The notes under the pieces are model-generated. The model had not been told where the DNA came from and searched no databases. It saw nothing but the letters and a program-made list of their open reading frames with translations. A DNA stretch of 23,382 bases from JBHHZJ01 sp046758005 (GTDB lineage: Bacteria; Pseudomonadota; Alphaproteobacteria; Kiloniellales; J153), in assembly GCA_046758005.1 (NCBI GenBank), contig JBHHZJ010000056.1, positions 1 through 23,382 of the forward strand, in the 5' to 3' direction. Positions 1 through 10,214 of the stretch are shown here, piece after piece. Numbering within the stretch: the stretch's first letter is position 1; every line of letters starts with the position of its first letter. Both the position numbers and the translations under genes were made by a program.

Positions 1-1095
1 CGCGTCGGCCTTGCCCGCCTGGAGCGCCTCGACCTCCTGGCGGGCCGCGGCAAGCCGCTCGCGCAGCCGCGCCGCCTCGCCCCGGGTCGCCTCGGCGTTG
101 GCGGAGAGAGCTTGGATGCGCTCGCGCGCGGTTTCCAACTCCTCCCTGGTGGCGTCCAGCCGGGCGCTGAGCGCGGCGGCCTCGGCGGCCGAGCTTTCGG
201 CCGCTTGAATCAGGGCTTCCCGCCCCGCCGTGGCCTCGGTGTCCGAGGCGTCCACCGTGGCGGAGAGCGCCGCGATGCGCTGCCGCGCCGCGGCCAGCTC
301 GTCGCTTGCGGCTTGCTTGTCAGCCTCGGCCGTGGCGAGTTGGGCGCCGAGCCGGGCGGCTTCGGCCCGGGAGGCCTCTTCGGCCGCGGTGAGCGCCGCG
401 ATGCGCTTGCCTGCGACCCGTATCTCTGCACTGAGCGCGGCGACTTCGGCGGCGTGGTCGTCTTCCCGCTCGGCCCAGACATAGACGCCGAGCGCGGCGA
501 GCGCGACCACGGACAGAACGCCGCCGGCCACGGCGGCCCGCGCGCCGCGCTTGCGCCGGGGTGGCTCGTGGATCCGAACCGAGTCCCGGTCGGGCCCGGC
601 GGTCAATCCGCCGGGGAGTCCGTCTTCAAGGTCCGCCGTCGCGGGCGCGGCCTCACGTGCCGCCTCGGCGCGCGACTTCGCGGCGGCCTGCGGCGCGGGC
701 TCCGCGGAGCACGGCTCGGGCAGCCGCCGCTCGCCGGTCACGGGCGCACGCGCCGGCTCGACGGCGGGCGCGCCCGGCGGGTCGGGGTCCGCGCCTCCGG
801 GCTCATCGGAGGTCCAGAACCGCGGCATGGCGCGACCGCGCTCTTGGCAGAAAATTTCGAGAGTGTCGCGGCTAACCTCGCGGTCGCCGAATGGTACCGT
901 CGCCCGCCCGCCGGCCGCCGCCGCCGCGCGGTGTACGATTCCCAGTCTTTCGCCGCCGCTGCGCCGTGAGAAGGCCACTATCCACTGGCCGAGATCCTGC
1001 TCGAGTGCCTCTGCGCTTTCCCCCGTTTCCGCGCTCCACCGACGAGCGATCTCCTCGACGCTCAGCCCTTCCTGCCGTACTCCCTGTCCGGCCAT
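1..1095 (-). CDS. Single-pass membrane protein with long coiled coil, truncated by window edge
   Basis: I translated the minus strand from ATG at 1095. The frame stays open for all 365 codons to base 1, so the C-terminus lies outside the window. Residues 1-90 form a small N-terminal region that begins with an EEIARRW-type helix and could be a compact soluble domain. Residues 95-180 are Pro/Ala/Glu-rich and look disordered. RRKRGAR (about 181-187) is followed by one hydrophobic segment (about 188-208), which fits an N-in, C-out topology. From about 212 to the edge the sequence is an Ala/Glu/Arg/Leu-rich heptad-like coiled coil with recurring IAAL/ALSA units, probably periplasmic. I do not recognise the family. 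The architecture resembles cell-envelope spacer or polar-organising proteins, but that is only an analogy. An extended -10 element lies upstream. Confidence 0.75.
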   Translation of the reverse strand, partial: MAGQGVRQEGLSVEEIARRWSAETGESAEALEQDLGQWIVAFSRRSGGERLGIVHRAAAAAGGRATVPFGDREVSRDTLEIFCQERGRAMPRFWTSDEPGGADPDPPGAPAVEPARAPVTGERRLPEPCSAEPAPQAAAKSRAEAAREAAPATADLEDGLPGGLTAGPDRDSVRIHEPPRRKRGARAAVAGGVLSVVALAALGVYVWAEREDDHAAEVAALSAEIRVAGKRIAALTAAEEASRAEAARLGAQLATAEADKQAASDELAAARQRIAALSATVDASDTEATAGREALIQAAESSAAEAAALSARLDATREELETARERIQALSANAEATRGEAARLRERLAAARQEVEALQAGKADA

Positions 1096-1137
1096 GGCTC
1101 GTTGGCCCGCCTCAGCCAATTCTTTATTTGTTTAAAT

Positions 1138-1146
1138 ATTATAGCA
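1138..1146 (-). promoter_or_regulatory. Extended -10 promoter for the membrane coiled-coil gene
   Basis: On the minus strand TGCTATAAT is a perfect extended -10 (TGnTATAAT), within an AT-rich island that stands out in this GC-rich DNA. No good -35 is visible at the usual distance, which an extended -10 can tolerate. The predicted transcript start is near 1131, giving a leader of about 36 nt before ATG 1095. Confidence 0.5.
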
Positions 1147-1267
1147 AAAAACGCCGCCGCGGCCATTCCCGAAAAATCGGAAAGCGGGGGCGCTCGTTAA
1201 GCCCTTGGCGCCCCGCATCGTCCAGGCGCGGCGCCGTGCCATGTTTCGGTTCGGCCCCGGCGACGGG

Positions 1268-2191
1268 TCAGGTCGCCGGCTGTTGGGGCAGGGGATGCAT
1301 CGGTGGTTCCTTCGGCCGCAGCAGATAGCGTGCGGCGACCTCGCCGTAGCCGCGCAACAGATAGCCGCCGTTGCGCGCCAGCAGCTCCTGCCGTCGCGCG
1401 CGGTAGCGGCCGGGCAGTCGGTACCAGGCGGTGGCGGGCTCGAGGTGGTGCAACGTGTGCAGGTTGTTGTTCAGGTAGAGCAGGGACATGAGCGGGCCGG
1501 CCTCGACGATCGCCGTACGCTCGTCCACCGCCTCGCGCGCCCGGTGCTCGAGGAACGAGCGCAGCAGCGTGAGCGAGAGGCCCGGGTAGACGAAAAAGGC
1601 CAGGTATTCGCCCACCGGCACGGCGCAGACCTCGACAACCCAGACCAGGACCACGGCGCAGCCCAGGAAATGCAGCAGCCACGACCCGACGCCCGCCGTG
1701 TCGCCGCGCGCCAGGCGCGTGGCCTCGCGCCAATAGAGCCCCCAGGCGCGCCGGAAGGGCTCGAGCAGGAGCCGGCCGGCCAGGGTGTTCAGCGCCCACA
1801 GCCCGGCGCGGCCGAGCCGCCCGCGTCGCGCCCAGTCCTGTGCGGTCACGTAGTAGGACTCCGGATCATCGAGCGGATCGGTCAGGCGCGCGTCGTCGTG
1901 GTGCGTGAGGTGGTAGGTCCGGTACAGCCGGAACGGCAGCCACAGCCACAGGCTCGGAAAGACCAACAGCTCGTTGACGACGGCCCAGGGCGTCGGGTGG
2001 CCGTGCACGACCTCGTGCTGCAGCGAGCCGTGCCAGGCGATCAAGTACCCGCCCAAGGGCAGCACCAGCCACCACGGCAGGGTGTCGTAATGCCAGGTGA
2101 GCGTGCCGAAGCCGGCATAGATCGCCGCCGCGACGCCAAGGGTCGGCCATTCGATCCGCTCGGGCAACCGCGCCGCCGCCTGTCTCGCCAC
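1268..2191 (-). CDS. Fatty acid desaturase family membrane diiron protein
   Basis: This 307-residue protein has the three histidine clusters of membrane desaturases and hydroxylases: HEVVHGH (about 59-65), HLTHH (94-98) and HTLHH (245-249), plus FLEHR with H216. Hydrophobic segments flank the clusters (about 18-30, 40-55, 72-90, 170-210), giving the usual multi-pass inner-membrane layout with the diiron site facing the cytoplasm. The family introduces double bonds or hydroxyl groups into acyl chains or carotenoids using O2 and reduced ferredoxin or another donor; the substrate cannot be told here. The start is GTG at 2191, chosen because a strong GGAGGGG Shine-Dalgarno lies 5 nt upstream (2197-2203). 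It stands alone, divergent from the regulator operon. The desaturase call is firm at superfamily level only. Confidence 0.85.
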   Translation of the reverse strand: MARQAAARLPERIEWPTLGVAAAIYAGFGTLTWHYDTLPWWLVLPLGGYLIAWHGSLQHEVVHGHPTPWAVVNELLVFPSLWLWLPFRLYRTYHLTHHDDARLTDPLDDPESYYVTAQDWARRGRLGRAGLWALNTLAGRLLLEPFRRAWGLYWREATRLARGDTAGVGSWLLHFLGCAVVLVWVVEVCAVPVGEYLAFFVYPGLSLTLLRSFLEHRAREAVDERTAIVEAGPLMSLLYLNNNLHTLHHLEPATAWYRLPGRYRARRQELLARNGGYLLRGYGEVAARYLLRPKEPPMHPLPQQPAT

Positions 2192-2304
2192 GCAAACCCC
2201 TCCGCTCCGTTGGCCGCCCGACCGGCCCGCCGCCGTTGCGGCACCGCGCCCGCGGGCGTTCCCACACGGGAAGGGTATTGCGCCAATCCCTTGACGACAA
2301 CGAG

Positions 2305-2334
2305 ATCATGGGCATCAAACAGCACACTCGTCAA
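2305..2334 (-). promoter_or_regulatory. Possible promoter for the desaturase gene
   Basis: On the minus strand a TTGACG -35 (2334-2329) and a CATGAT -10 (2310-2305) are separated by 18 bp. The -35 is good and the -10 is poor. It would give a leader of about 105 nt before GTG 2191. Weak support. Confidence 0.3.
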
Positions 2335-2347
2335 CATTCAGCATTTA

Positions 2348-2377
2348 TTGATGACAACCCGCCACATTGCTTATAAT
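2348..2377 (+). promoter_or_regulatory. Sigma-70-like promoter of the XRE/GFA/PhnD-like/amidase operon
   Basis: TTGATG (2348-2353), an 18-bp spacer and a perfect TATAAT (2372-2377) lie in an AT-rich patch, with a start expected near 2384 and a leader of about 60 nt before ATG 2446. The -10 is embedded in an inverted repeat TTGC-N10-GCAA (2367-2370 and 2381-2384). That position would suit a repressor operator, possibly for the regulator encoded just downstream. Confidence 0.55.
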
Positions 2378-2445
2378 ATCGCAACATCGGGCTTCCGGCG
2401 CGGGCGTCGGGGGCCGAACGTGGTCTTCTTGCCGAGGATGGCGAC

Positions 2446-3333
2446 ATGGACCGGCGGCGAACCGTCGAGGTGTTCCGCGAGCGGCTGAGCGAGGTCATCG
2501 CCCGCTCCGGGGTGAGCCGGGCCGCCTTCGCCGCCCGGTCCGGCCTGGACCGTTCGACGCTCTCCCAGCTCCTGTCGCCGAGCAACGACCGCCTGCCGCG
2601 CGCCGAGACCATCGCCGCCATCGCCGAGTGCGAGCAGGTCAGCGTCGACTGGCTGCTCGGGCTCAGCCAGGAGGGCCAGCTGGGCGCCGACGTGCTGGGC
2701 CAGGTGCTCGAGATCGAGTCCGGCGCCTCCTCCCCGGCCGACGTCCGCCTGGCGCGCTGGCACGCCGAGGCGGTGGGCTACAAGATCCGCTACGTTCCTA
2801 CGACCCTTCCGGACCTGCTCAAGACCGAGGAGGTGATCCGGTACGAGTACCAGGAATACGGCGCCACCGTGCCGCAGGCGCGCATCGAGCGGGCCGAGCA
2901 GCGCCTCGCCTACAGCCGGCTGCCGGAGACCGACATGGAGGTCTGCTCCTCGCTGCAGTCGATGGAGGTCTTCGTCCGTGGCCAGGGCGTCTGGTCCGGC
3001 CTGCCCGCCGGCAGCCGCATCGCCCAGCTCAACTCGATGATCGCGCTGCTCGACGAGCTCTATCCGACGTTCCGCTGGTTCCTGTACGACGGGCTGCAAC
3101 GCTTCTCGGTGCCGCTGACCATCTTCGGGCCGAAGCGCGCGGCCGCCTACTTCGGCAACATGTACTTCGTGTTCAACTCGACCGAGCACATCCGGGTGCT
3201 GACCAAGCATTTCGACGATCTGATCCGCGCCGCGGTGGTGCAGCCGCCGGACGCGATCGACTTCCTGCGCGGCCTGCTGAGGGAACTCGACGCGGCGGAA
3301 AGCAAGGGCGCGGCGGTGACGCAGGCCCGGTGA
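2446..3333 (+). CDS. XRE-family transcriptional regulator with C-terminal sensory-type domain
   Basis: This is a 295-residue protein. Residues 10-65 form a Cro/CI-type helix-turn-helix: RERLSEVI, then AFAARSGL, then the recognition-helix region RSTLSQLL, then a helix ending in VSVDWLLG. The remaining 220 residues are a soluble domain with no cysteine or histidine cluster that would indicate metal binding. It has aromatic-rich strands around 195-225 and is probably a ligand-binding or dimerisation module that I cannot name. The length excludes the small PuuR-type cupin regulators. ATG 2446 is preceded by GAGG, and the stop is followed one base later by the next gene's ATG, so it heads an operon. 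Control of its own promoter and possibly of the divergent desaturase is inferred from position. Confidence 0.85.
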   Translation: MDRRRTVEVFRERLSEVIARSGVSRAAFAARSGLDRSTLSQLLSPSNDRLPRAETIAAIAECEQVSVDWLLGLSQEGQLGADVLGQVLEIESGASSPADVRLARWHAEAVGYKIRYVPTTLPDLLKTEEVIRYEYQEYGATVPQARIERAEQRLAYSRLPETDMEVCSSLQSMEVFVRGQGVWSGLPAGSRIAQLNSMIALLDELYPTFRWFLYDGLQRFSVPLTIFGPKRAAAYFGNMYFVFNSTEHIRVLTKHFDDLIRAAVVQPPDAIDFLRGLLRELDAAESKGAAVTQAR

Positions 3334-3334
3334 G

Positions 3335-3754
3335 ATGGCCAGCGCGCCAAAGCCGCTGCGCGCGACCGGGCGCTGCCTGTGCGGGGCCGTCGCGTACGAG
3401 TTGCGCGGGCCGCTGCGCGACGTGGTCAACTGCCATTGCAGCCAGTGCCTGCGCACCCACGGCAACGTGGCCGCGTATACCCGCCTCGGGCGCGAGGACC
3501 TGGTCCTGACCGAGGACCGGGGGCTGAAGTGGTACCGGTCGTCGGACAGGGCGCGGCGCGGGTTCTGCCGGGAGTGCGGCGCCAGCCTGTTCTGGGAGCC
3601 GCTCGGCGCGGATACCGTCGCGGTCGCGGCGGGCAGCATCGACCGGCCCACCGGGCTCAAGACCATCCGCCACATCTACGTCGCGGACAAGAGCGACTAC
3701 TACGACATCGCCGACGGGCTCGAGGCCCTGCCGGGCGGGCACGACGCGCAATGA
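3335..3754 (+). CDS. GFA/CENP-V family zinc-binding protein
   Basis: This 139-residue protein spans the full length of a GFA domain. Zinc ligands typical of the glutathione-dependent formaldehyde-activating (Gfa/CENP-V) fold are present: C14-x-C16, C33-x-C35-xx-C38 in NCHCSQC, and C78-xx-C81 in FCRECG. The family includes Gfa, which was proposed to promote S-hydroxymethylglutathione formation, but most members have no proven reaction, so only the fold is assigned. It starts one base after the regulator's stop (TGAG ATG), indicating translational coupling, and ends 10 nt before the next gene. It is probably cytosolic; no signal peptide is visible. Confidence 0.9.
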   Translation: MASAPKPLRATGRCLCGAVAYELRGPLRDVVNCHCSQCLRTHGNVAAYTRLGREDLVLTEDRGLKWYRSSDRARRGFCRECGASLFWEPLGADTVAVAAGSIDRPTGLKTIRHIYVADKSDYYDIADGLEALPGGHDAQ

Positions 3755-3764
3755 GCGCCCGGTC

Positions 3765-4571
3765 ATGAGCCGCGCCAGCCTGCCCATGTACGACCTGCCC
3801 GAGGTGGCCTGGGCCACCGACGCCTGGTGGGCGGGCCTGGCGCGGGCGTTCGCGCGGGAGGGGGTGGCCGACGTGCCAAGGGATTTGACCCGCGGAGGGG
3901 ACTTGAGCGCGGTGTGGCTGGGGCCGGACCTCCTGCTCAGTCAGACCTGCGGCTATCCGCTGACCCACGCGCTCAAGGGCCGGCTGCGCGTGGTCGCGAC
4001 GCCGGTCTACGCCAGCCCGTCCTGCCAGGGACCGGATTATTGCAGTCTGATCGTCGTGCGCGAGTCCGATCCGGCGCGCGGGCTCGACGACCTGCGCGGC
4101 CGGGTGGCGGCGTTCAACGATCCCGGCTCGCAGTCCGGCTACAGCGCGCTGCGCGCGGCCATCGCACCCCTGGCCGAGGAGGGCCGCTTCTTCGCGCGGG
4201 CCGTGCGCAGCGGCGGGCACGCCAACAGCCTGGATCTGGTCGCGCGCGGCGAAGCCGACGTTTGCGCCGTCGACTGCGTGACCTACATGCTGCTCGCCCG
4301 GTACCGGCCGGCCGCGGTGGCGGGTCTGCGCGCGCTCGCCCGCTCGCCCGCGGCCCCGGGCCTGCCCTACGTCACGCGCGCCGGGGCCGACGACGATCTG
4401 GTCGCGCGCCTGCGCCGCGGCCTGTTCGCGGCGCTGGCCGATCCGGATTTGGCGGCGGCGCGCGAGGCGCTGCTCATCGACGGCGCCGAGGTGTTGCCCG
4501 AGGCGGCCTACCAACGCATTATCGACATCGAACGCCAGGCCCAAGCGCTCGGCTACGCGCGGGTCGCCTGA
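3765..4571 (+). CDS. PhnD-like substrate-binding domain protein without signal peptide
   Basis: This 268-residue protein resembles the phosphate/phosphite/phosphonate (PhnD-type) periplasmic binding family. It has the hinge-region pattern FNDPGSQSGYSALR (about 116-129), the SGGHANSLDLVARGEADV segment typical of the second lobe (about 149-166), and a C-terminal helix bearing the YQRIIDIE stretch. The N-terminus (MSRASLPMYDLPEV) is not a signal peptide, and no ABC permease or ATPase gene is adjacent. It therefore looks like a cytosolic stand-alone ligand-binding protein rather than a transporter component. An upstream ATG overlapping the GFA stop (3751) is out of frame, so 3765 is preferred although its Shine-Dalgarno is poor. 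Ligand unknown. Confidence 0.8.
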   Translation: MSRASLPMYDLPEVAWATDAWWAGLARAFAREGVADVPRDLTRGGDLSAVWLGPDLLLSQTCGYPLTHALKGRLRVVATPVYASPSCQGPDYCSLIVVRESDPARGLDDLRGRVAAFNDPGSQSGYSALRAAIAPLAEEGRFFARAVRSGGHANSLDLVARGEADVCAVDCVTYMLLARYRPAAVAGLRALARSPAAPGLPYVTRAGADDDLVARLRRGLFAALADPDLAAAREALLIDGAEVLPEAAYQRIIDIERQAQALGYARVA

Positions 4572-4618
4572 CCCGGAGTGCGGCGCGCCGCGCGCCGCGT
4601 CGGACGGAGGACGCCGAG

Positions 4619-6055
4619 ATGGGCGAGCCGTGCGATCTCGCCGCTGTGGAGTTGCGCCGCCTGATCGGCCGCAAGGCCCTGTCGCCGGTCGAGCTGCTCG
4701 ACTCCTGCGTCCGCCGCATCGAGCGCGTCGATCCGGCCCTGAACGCCATCGTGGCCAGCGACTTCGAGGCCGCGCGCGGCGCCGCGCAAGCGGCCGAGCG
4801 GGCGGTGATGCGGGCGGAGGCGCTGGGCCCGTTGCACGGCCTGCCGGTCGGCATCAAGGACCTGCACGCCACCAAAGGCCTGCGCACGACCTGGGGCTCG
4901 CCGCTCTTCGCCGACCATGTGCCGGAGGAGGACGATCCGATCGTGGCCTCGATCCGCGCGGCGGGCGGGATCGTCGCGGCCAAGACCAACACGCCGGAAT
5001 TCGGCGCCGGCGCCAACACGGTGAATGCGGTCTACGGCTTCACCGGCAACCCCTTCGATCCGGAGCGCAGCTGCGGCGGCTCTTCGGGCGGCTCGGCCGT
5101 GGCGCTCGCCGCCGGCATGGTGCCGCTGGCCACTGGCTCCGACCTCGGCGGCAGCCTGCGCATCCCGGCCGGCTACTGCGGGATCGTCGGCTACCGCTCG
5201 ACGCCGCGCCTGGTGCCCAGCCCGCGCAAGCTCACGGCCTGGTCGCCGCTGACGGTGGACGGCCCGATGGCGCGCGGCGTGGCCGACCTGTGCCTCATGC
5301 TCTCGGCGCTGGTCGGGACCGACCCGCACGACCCCTTGTCCCGGGGAGCCGCCGGGGCCGAGTTCGCCGCCCCGGCGCCGGCCGACCTGTCGCGCCTGCG
5401 CGTCGCGGTGTCCGAGGACCTCGGCTTCGCCCCCGTGGACGACGGCGTCCGCGCGACCTTCCGAGACCGGGTCGCGCGCTTCGCCGGAGTCTTCGGGGCG
5501 TGCGAGCCGGCCGACCCGGACCTGCGCGGCGCGGACGAGGTCTTCGAGGTGCTGCGCGCGGTCGGTTTCCTGGCCGCCTACAAGGACATGGTCGAGAACA
5601 CGCCCGACAAGGTGGGCCCCAACGTGACCGCCAACGTGAAGCAGGGCCTGACCTTCTCGGCGGCCGACGTGGCGCGCGCGCACGTCGAGCATGCGGCGCT
5701 GTACCGGCGTTTCCTGAAGTTCATGGAACGCCGCGACCTGCTCGTCTGCCCGGTCGCGGCGGTGCCGCCCATCGGCAAGGGCCGCTGGTATCCGGAGGAG
5801 ATCAACGCTCGGCCGCTCAAGACCTACTTCGCTTGGATCGGCATCACCTACGGCATTACGCTGACCGCGCACCCGGTGGTGGTCCTGCCCTGCGGCCTGG
5901 ACTCGACCGGCGCGCCCTTCGGCCTCCAACTGGTCGGCCGCCATGGCCGCGATGCGGAGTTGCTGGGCATTGCCGCGGCCCTCGAGGCGCACCTCGCCAC
6001 GATCCCGGAGTGCCGCCGCCCGGTCCCGGACCTGGAGCGGCTCGGCAACCGCTAA
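4619..6055 (+). CDS. Amidase-signature family amidohydrolase
   Basis: This 478-residue enzyme has the Ser-cisSer-Lys triad of the amidase-signature family: K80 in PVGIKD, S155 in CGGSSGGSA, and the nucleophile S179 in GSDLGGSLRIPAG. A conserved oxyanion-region segment lies between them. The length matches stand-alone bacterial amidases of this family. The family hydrolyses linear amides to carboxylate plus ammonia or amine. It is not obviously GatA, because gatB and gatC are absent and the substrate region differs, so the substrate is open. ATG 4619 is chosen for its clear GGAGG at 4606-4610, 8 nt upstream. The 47-nt gap from the PhnD-like gene suggests the end of the same operon. Its stop overlaps the convergent stop of the next gene by 3 bases. 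Confidence 0.9.
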   Translation: MGEPCDLAAVELRRLIGRKALSPVELLDSCVRRIERVDPALNAIVASDFEAARGAAQAAERAVMRAEALGPLHGLPVGIKDLHATKGLRTTWGSPLFADHVPEEDDPIVASIRAAGGIVAAKTNTPEFGAGANTVNAVYGFTGNPFDPERSCGGSSGGSAVALAAGMVPLATGSDLGGSLRIPAGYCGIVGYRSTPRLVPSPRKLTAWSPLTVDGPMARGVADLCLMLSALVGTDPHDPLSRGAAGAEFAAPAPADLSRLRVAVSEDLGFAPVDDGVRATFRDRVARFAGVFGACEPADPDLRGADEVFEVLRAVGFLAAYKDMVENTPDKVGPNVTANVKQGLTFSAADVARAHVEHAALYRRFLKFMERRDLLVCPVAAVPPIGKGRWYPEEINARPLKTYFAWIGITYGITLTAHPVVVLPCGLDSTGAPFGLQLVGRHGRDAELLGIAAALEAHLATIPECRRPVPDLERLGNR

Positions 6056-7659
6056 TCGCAGGCAGAGGCGAGGATCCGCTCGCTCGCCTCGGCCACCGCC
6101 TCGAGCGGCGCGGTGGCATCGAGCCTGTGCCACGCGATCGCGCCGAGGCAGTAGGCGAACTGGCGGCGCACCACGCCCGGCGTGGCGTCGGAGGCGTCTC
6201 CGGTGCGCCCGGCGACGCGGCCGAGCAGGGTCTCCTCCGGTGCCTCCAGCCAGAGCCCGGTGAACGGCACGCCGAAGTCGCGGGCCAGCGCCTCGATCGC
6301 CGCCCGCTCCTCCGGCCCGGCATAGACCGCATCGACGATCACGGCCCGCCCGGCGGCAAGCCCCGTCCAGGCATGGTGGGCGAGATCGGCATAGACCTTC
6401 CTGCTGGCTTGCGGCGTGTAGGCCTCGGGCGGCAGGCGGGTCAGCTCCGCGATTCCGAAGCGCGCCTTGCGCAACACGTCGCTGCGCAGATGCAGCGCGC
6501 CCGGCGGCGCGCCCAGCCCCGGCGCGAGGCGGCGCGCGAGGCTGGTCTTGCCGGTGCCGGACAGGCCGCCGATCGCGACCAGGCGCGGCGGGGCAGGCTC
6601 CAGGTAGGTCCGCGCCGCCTGGAAATAGCGCCGCGCCTCGTCGGTGAGCCGGCGCGCCGCGTCCGGCTCGGATTGGCGTGCCGCCATGCTCACGTTCACC
6701 TTGGCGCGCACGGCCGCGCGCGCCGACAGGAACACGGGCAGGGCGGCCAGGCCGGCGATGTCGTCGCGCCGCTGCAGGTACCGGTTGAGCACCAGGTTCC
6801 CGTAGGCGCGAAGGCCGCGGTGGTCGAGGTCCATCAGCAGGAACGCGAGGTCGTAGAGCACGTCGATGCACGCGATCGCGTCGTTGAACTCGATCGCGTC
6901 GAAGATCGTCGGCCGGCCCTCGATGACGCAGATGTTGCGCAGGTGCAGGTCGCCGTGGCAGCGGCGCACGAAGCCCTTGGCCAGGCGTTCGTCGAGCAGG
7001 CTGTGGACCCGGCACAACGCCCGCTCGGCGGCTTCGGCGAGCGCGGTGAGCGCGTCGCCGGGAAACAGGTCGGGACGCTCCGCCAACTCCGCGGCGTTTT
7101 CCTCGATGACCGCTTTGAGCCCGGCCGACCCCCCGCCCGCGGCGGCGGCGCCGGCGAGGCGCTCGGCCGCCCCGTGGAAGGCGGCGATCTCGTCGGCCAG
7201 CGCCTGCATGATCTCCGCCGTCAACTTGCCGGCCCGGGCCAGGCGGTCGCACAGCCCGCCCTCGTCGAAGCGGCGCATGACCACGACCCACTCGACCGCC
7301 TCGCCCTCGCCGCCGATGGACAGGCGCCCGTCGGGCCCGCGCGCGATGGGCTGGGCCCCGAGGTACAGCTCGGGCGCGGTGCGCCGGTTGAGCGCGACCT
7401 CGCGCTCGCAGGCGGCCCTGCGCAGCGCGAGCGTGGAAAAGTCCATGTAGGGAAAGCGGACCGCGCGCTTGACCTTGTAGGCCCGCGCGCCCGCCAGGAA
7501 GACCATCGCGCCGTGCGTGTCGATCCGCTCGACGCGGCGCACGCCGGGCCCGTGGGCGCCCGGCTCGGCCAGGAACGCCGCCACTTCGCTCTGGTCGGCG
7601 ACCACCTGGCCGGTCCCGGACGGGACGTGCGCTTGCGCCATAAGCTCCTGCGCCGTCAT
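6052..7659 (-). CDS. Fusion of APH-like kinase and P-loop ATPase domain (COG2187 + COG0645 type)
   Basis: This 535-residue protein has two parts. Residues about 40-330 form an aminoglycoside-phosphotransferase-like kinase with HGDLHLRN (235-242; D237 and N242 catalytic/metal type) and the metal-binding D254 in FDAIEF. Residues about 355-535 form an AAA_33/zeta-toxin-like P-loop domain with GGLSGTGKT (364-372). The same two-domain arrangement occurs in M. tuberculosis Rv2004c of the DosR hypoxia regulon. That parallel is family knowledge and does not show function; antibiotic resistance is not implied. ATG 7659 is the longest start. The ATG at 7641 (residue 7) has a GGAG just upstream and would suit the predicted transcript start better. 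It is divergent from the Lon gene across a shared ANR/FNR box. Confidence 0.87.
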   Translation of the reverse strand: MTAQELMAQAHVPSGTGQVVADQSEVAAFLAEPGAHGPGVRRVERIDTHGAMVFLAGARAYKVKRAVRFPYMDFSTLALRRAACEREVALNRRTAPELYLGAQPIARGPDGRLSIGGEGEAVEWVVVMRRFDEGGLCDRLARAGKLTAEIMQALADEIAAFHGAAERLAGAAAAGGGSAGLKAVIEENAAELAERPDLFPGDALTALAEAAERALCRVHSLLDERLAKGFVRRCHGDLHLRNICVIEGRPTIFDAIEFNDAIACIDVLYDLAFLLMDLDHRGLRAYGNLVLNRYLQRRDDIAGLAALPVFLSARAAVRAKVNVSMAARQSEPDAARRLTDEARRYFQAARTYLEPAPPRLVAIGGLSGTGKTSLARRLAPGLGAPPGALHLRSDVLRKARFGIAELTRLPPEAYTPQASRKVYADLAHHAWTGLAAGRAVIVDAVYAGPEERAAIEALARDFGVPFTGLWLEAPEETLLGRVAGRTGDASDATPGVVRRQFAYCLGAIAWHRLDATAPLEAVAEASERILASACD

Positions 7660-7665
7660 ACTTGA

Positions 7666-7671
7666 AATCTA
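7666..7671 (-). promoter_or_regulatory. Candidate -10 of the APH/ATPase promoter
   Basis: TAGATT on the minus strand lies 32 bp from the centre of the ANR/FNR box at 7694-7707, the geometry of a class II activated promoter (box at -41.5). The start would fall at about 7659, on or next to the annotated ATG. Confidence 0.4.
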
Positions 7672-7693
7672 GGCCCCCGCCCCCCGCGCCTCA

Positions 7694-7707
7694 TTGATTT
7701 GCGTCAA
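7694..7707. promoter_or_regulatory. ANR/FNR/DNR-type binding box
   Basis: TTGAT-TTGC-GTCAA matches the ANR/DNR form TTGAT-N4-GTCAA and differs by one base from the FNR form TTGAT-N4-ATCAA. It is the main palindromic element in the 137-bp spacer between the APH/ATPase gene and the Lon-type gene. Both flanks carry possible -10 hexamers at class II distance. Such boxes are bound by CRP/FNR-superfamily sensors of oxygen or nitric oxide. No regulator gene of this family is in the window. Confidence 0.7.
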
Positions 7708-7729
7708 GGGGCCGGACGCCGCGGGTGCT

Positions 7730-7736
7730 CTAAGTT
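7730..7736 (+). promoter_or_regulatory. Candidate -10 of the Lon/Usp operon promoter
   Basis: CTAAGTT gives a TAAGTT or CTAAGT hexamer 32-33 bp downstream of the ANR/FNR box centre, as expected for activation at -41.5. The transcript would start near 7742, with a leader of about 55 nt before ATG 7797. No -35 is needed in this promoter class. Confidence 0.4.
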
Positions 7737-7796
7737 CTACCAACTTCCGCCCCGCGCGGCGGCAAGCGCCGTTCGGGGCCCACTGGACGCAAGCTC

Positions 7797-10210
<2,414 letters not shown>

Positions 10211-10214
<4 letters not shown>

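Noticed and set aside
2446..3333. PuuR, the putrescine regulator, for the XRE gene
   Set aside because: PuuR is about 185 residues with a cupin domain. This protein is 295 residues, lacks cupin motifs and lies 10 kb away from the polyamine genes.
4553..7291. Open frame of 912 codons on the minus strand across the amidase and APH/ATPase genes
   Set aside because: It overlaps two genes with clear catalytic motifs in other frames, and its composition is typical of a GC-rich shadow frame.
6052..7659. Aminoglycoside resistance gene
   Set aside because: The APH-like fold is shared by many small-molecule kinases. The fusion with a P-loop domain and the context point to a stress-linked protein; resistance is not supported.
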